The translations under genes and the position numbers were made by a program. From contig NZ_QFFZ01000024.1 of the NCBI RefSeq assembly GCF_004369225.1, positions 1-51,250 on the forward strand: a stretch of 51,250 nt of DNA, given 5' to 3'. The stretch is from Pelotomaculum propionicicum (GTDB lineage Bacteria > Bacillota > Desulfotomaculia > Desulfotomaculales > Pelotomaculaceae). How positions within the stretch are numbered: position 1 is the stretch's first letter; each line of letters opens with the position of its first letter. Below are positions 49,243 through 51,250 of this stretch, piece by piece. The notes under the pieces are model-generated. The model was not told the DNA's origin. It was given only the letters and a program-made list of their open reading frames with translations, and did not search any database.

Positions 49243-49265
49243 ATAAAAAACCCCCTCTGGGGGGG
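49243..49265 (-). terminator. Terminator of the Gfo/Idh/MocA gene
   Basis: CCCCC and GGGGG (with CCAGA loop on the minus strand) followed by TTTTTTATTTTT, immediately after the TAG stop. Confidence 0.85.
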
Positions 49266-50363
49266 CTACATCAGGTAAGGGTCGGGATGTCTTTCAGTTC
49301 CCCTGCCGGCCCGGTAGACGGGGATGTAATCGTAGCCGCGGTCCACTTCCACAATTTTTTCCTCATCAACAGACTTTAAAATATCAAAAACCATTTTAGC
49401 GTCGCCATACTCCATTTCAGGCGTTACGGAAATCGGCTCTTTACCCATGGCGGCGTTGTAGAAATTAAGAAGTTCATTGTAATAGCCGCGCTGCGGCTTG
49501 TAGCGCAGGAGTTCGTGCTTGCCGTCGTTGTGCGCGATATTGATATAACCGCAGTCTCTCTCCTCCAGGTAGATCATCCCCCCGCTGCCGAAGATGCGCA
49601 GGCCGATCAGCGGGCGCTGCATTTCTTTGCCGGCGGAGTAAAATGAAAACGTGCCGATCACACCGCTCTTGAACAAAATATTAACGGCAACCACTGAATA
49701 GGGGGCGAAGTCCTGGCTCTGCTCCCGGCCGAAAGCCTGGATCCGGTCCACCGCCCCGAAAATATGCCGCAAGGCGGCCAGGTCGTGCACACCCGTGTCC
49801 AGCAGCGCGCCGCCCTCAAACTCAGGGTACTGCCGCCACTCCCTGGCCGGGAATTTATTTTTAAGCATGTCCTCCGGGAAATTCACAACCCGGTTCTGAA
49901 TAAAATATAAGATATCGCCAACTTTTTTAGTTCTGACCAGATCCCTGATCATGTCCACTTCTTCGTTATAGCGGTAATTTTCCGCGATCATTACAGGGAT
50001 GCCGTATTTCCGGGGCAGCTCGGCATGCGCCCTGGCCTGCCGCAGGTTGGGAGCGAGCGGCTTTTCACAGATAATCGGCTTCCTGGCAATAGCGGCAACC
50101 GTATCGGTAACTTCGTAATTTTTCTCAATGGGCACCATGATGTCAAAAAGGTCCAGGTCCTGCCGACGTGCTATCTCCCGGAAATCGGTGTACACATCCT
50201 GGGGGCCGAGGCCCAGCCTGCCCGCCCAGGCGTCCGCCTTGAACCTGTCGGCGTCACACAGGGCGGCAATCTGGTATTTATCGGAAAGTTCCTGGTAAGC
50301 CGGGTAATGGAGTTTTTCAAAGGCCATGCCGGCGCCGATTATGCCCACACGCAGCTTTTTCAA
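49266..50363 (-). CDS. Gfo/Idh/MocA-family NAD(P)-dependent oxidoreductase
   Basis: A 365-residue dehydrogenase: the N-terminal Rossmann fold has RVGIIGAGMAFEKLHYPAY, then ICEKPLAPNLRQAR with the catalytic-site Lys of EKP, followed by the C-terminal beta domain with GGALLDTGVHDLAALRHIFG. The family oxidises or reduces sugars, inositols and sugar nucleotides. The start is TTG 50363 with GGAGGGG seven bases upstream; the open frame reaches 50564 but the extra part is repeat DNA. No sugar genes flank it to fix the substrate. Confidence 0.92.
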   Translation of the reverse strand: MKKLRVGIIGAGMAFEKLHYPAYQELSDKYQIAALCDADRFKADAWAGRLGLGPQDVYTDFREIARRQDLDLFDIMVPIEKNYEVTDTVAAIARKPIICEKPLAPNLRQARAHAELPRKYGIPVMIAENYRYNEEVDMIRDLVRTKKVGDILYFIQNRVVNFPEDMLKNKFPAREWRQYPEFEGGALLDTGVHDLAALRHIFGAVDRIQAFGREQSQDFAPYSVVAVNILFKSGVIGTFSFYSAGKEMQRPLIGLRIFGSGGMIYLEERDCGYINIAHNDGKHELLRYKPQRGYYNELLNFYNAAMGKEPISVTPEMEYGDAKMVFDILKSVDEEKIVEVDRGYDYIPVYRAGRGTERHPDPYLM

Positions 50364-50480
50364 GTTTTGTCCCCTCCAGCATTTTAATTTCGTGTGTAGT
50401 ATGCGACCGGCCGGAAAAAATATACTCATAAAGGCCCCCCATGAAAAAGGGGATGTAATTGCTGATAAAGAATTCCCCAT

Positions 50481-50590
50481 ACTGTAGGTTAGCTTTTTAG
50501 ATGTAGGTTCGACTTCAGTCGAACTGGGCGCGCAGCCCCGAAATGTTTTAGGCCAAAGCGACATTGTGCGACTAAAGTCGCACCTACAGT
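50481..50590. repeat. GTAGGT-bounded element with two internal palindromes
   Basis: Outer ends ACTGTAGGT (50481-50489) and ACCTACAGT (50582-50590) are complementary. Inside lie GTTCGACT-TC-AGTCGAAC (50507-50524) and GTGCGACT-AA-AGTCGCAC (50566-50583), which differ by a matched base change in both arms. It sits between the oxidoreductase gene and the last gene; no other gene is seen in that gap. Confidence 0.78.
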
Positions 50591-50659
50591 AAAAATGAGT
50601 AAAAACAAGCGCGAGGATATATCACCGCCAATACAACAGGAGGGAGTGAATAAAAGCAG

Positions 50660-51205
50660 ATGAGTTTACTGGACAACATTAAGAGCCTGCTGGGCGGCAA
50701 CATCAACGTCCACCAGGAGTTTATCAACAAGTTTATCGGAGAAACACTGGCGGAAAACAAAGTCGTCAAAGAAATAGTCCTCACCGTGGGTGAAGGCTGT
50801 CTTGACGCCAGGGTCGGGCTGGTCGTGGGCGAGAGCACGCCCATCGACGTGAAACTGGAGCTGTCCCTGGGCAAATACGAGTTTAACAGGACCAACCGCT
50901 ATGTCGAGCTGATCCCCCTCAGCCCGGTTATCATTTCGGTGTACGGCGTCAATATCAGGACCAGGCTGGCGGCGGATCTGGATGATGCCGAGGCCAGGCG
51001 CCTGGGTGCGCCGGAAGGCCTGATCAGCATGTTCAGCTACCTGACCATCAATGAAGATAAGCTGGTGCTGGACTTCAATAAAATCCCCGGCTTCAGCCAG
51101 GCGCTGCAAAACAAGCTCGGCTTCGTATTAAACAACCTGGAAATAACCAAGCTTGAACTGCAACCCGAAACAATCGTAATCCACCCCTCCGTCAAGTTCT
51201 TCTAA
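50660..51205 (+). CDS. Unrecognised beta-rich protein
   Basis: A 181-residue protein, not recognised. No signal peptide or membrane helix and no cysteines. A short helical start (LLDNIKSLLGGNINVHQEFI) is followed by alternating strands such as VLTVGEGCLDARVGLVV (one cysteine) and IDVKLELSLGKYEFNRTNRY, then VELIPLSPVIISVYGV and a last strand LELQPETIVIHPSVKF. The strand pattern faintly recalls lipid-binding LmeA-like (DUF2993) folds, but this is a weak impression. GGAGGGAG lies about 14 bases before the ATG, further than usual. A clear terminator follows. Confidence 0.7.
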   Translation: MSLLDNIKSLLGGNINVHQEFINKFIGETLAENKVVKEIVLTVGEGCLDARVGLVVGESTPIDVKLELSLGKYEFNRTNRYVELIPLSPVIISVYGVNIRTRLAADLDDAEARRLGAPEGLISMFSYLTINEDKLVLDFNKIPGFSQALQNKLGFVLNNLEITKLELQPETIVIHPSVKFF

Positions 51206-51210
51206 AGCAA

Positions 51211-51238
51211 AACCCGCCTCGAGGCGGGTTTTTCTTTT
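51211..51238 (+). terminator. Terminator of the last gene
   Basis: AACCCGCCTC and GAGGCGGGTT form a perfect 10-bp stem followed by TTTCTTTTT, six bases after the stop codon. Confidence 0.9.
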
Positions 51239-51250
51239 TGTAGTTTTCGC

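Noticed and set aside
50364-50564. Longer N-terminus of the Gfo/Idh/MocA protein
   Set aside because: The Rossmann motif starts right after TTG 50363, which has GGAGGGG upstream; the extra part lies in a palindromic repeat.
1-51250. tRNA or rRNA genes
   Set aside because: No cloverleaf with a TTC-loop signature or conserved rRNA segment was noticed; a tRNAscan or Infernal run would settle this.

Overview
The window reads as chromosome of a Gram-positive anaerobe of the Clostridia, most likely Peptococcaceae/Desulfotomaculales and Pelotomaculum- or Desulfotomaculum-like. This is inferred from gene content and order, not from a marker gene. The supporting features are the Firmicutes order yicC-remA-gmk-rpoZ-coaBC-priA-def-fmt-DUF116-rsmB-rlmN-FHA-FHA-PP2C-ftsW-pbp-pknB-rsgA-rpe, an SLH surface protein, an archaeal-type FBP aldolase/phosphatase, B12 control of cobT, sigma-54 control of a CoA-linked catabolic operon, and many TTG/GTG starts behind strong Shine-Dalgarno sites. 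No tRNA, rRNA, CRISPR array, prophage or transposase gene was seen.

1-6.3 kb: a leftward catabolic operon runs from a family I acyl-CoA:CoA transferase through a 4-hydroxybutyryl-CoA dehydratase/HpaB-family protein to an acyl-CoA dehydrogenase cut by the window edge. A near-perfect sigma-54 promoter lies in front of it. The adjacent PAS/AAA+ sigma-54 activator looks damaged: an in-frame TAG separates its ATPase from an otherwise intact Fis-type DNA-binding domain, and its good ribosome binding site points to an ATT rather than an ATG. 6.0-12.3 kb: a poly-HAMP chemoreceptor behind a second sigma-54-like promoter embedded in a 19-bp perfect hairpin, a GntR-type regulator, a secreted beta-propeller protein and a CGGC-domain protein. 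12.4-15.2 kb: a sulfur-relay cluster (ArsR repressor, CoA-disulfide reductase-rhodanese, TusA-like, DsrE2-like) with a promoter/operator overlapping the ArsR gene's 5' end.

15.2-36.3 kb: the housekeeping block, all leftward. It combines Ser/Thr signalling (PknB with PASTA repeats, PP2C phosphatase, two FHA proteins) with cell-wall elongation/division (FtsW/RodA, PBP2), ribosome maturation (RsgA, RlmN, RsmB), translation start and end processing (Fmt, Def), replication restart (PriA), CoA synthesis (CoaBC) and RpoZ/Gmk/RemA/YicC. An aminotransferase with a structured leader closes this block.

36.6-51.2 kb: a holin-family membrane protein, FBP aldolase/phosphatase, cobT behind a cobalamin riboswitch with its own terminator, a large SLH/phosphodiester-glycosidase protein, DUF2148 and PflX-like redox proteins, YchF, a half-size TauE/SafE permease, a secreted deacetylase-like protein, MurI with a tiny Cys-rich protein overlapping it, a Gfo/Idh/MocA oxidoreductase and an unrecognised beta-rich protein.

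The intergenic DNA is unusually rich in palindromic repeats. At least four families recur: GAAGCAA/GAGACAA palindromes around a GTCCCC core, heptad (GTNNGNC)n arrays, GGATTAACA repeats, and GTAGGT-bounded palindromes. Together with the damaged sigma-54 regulator, these repeats are the most distinctive content.
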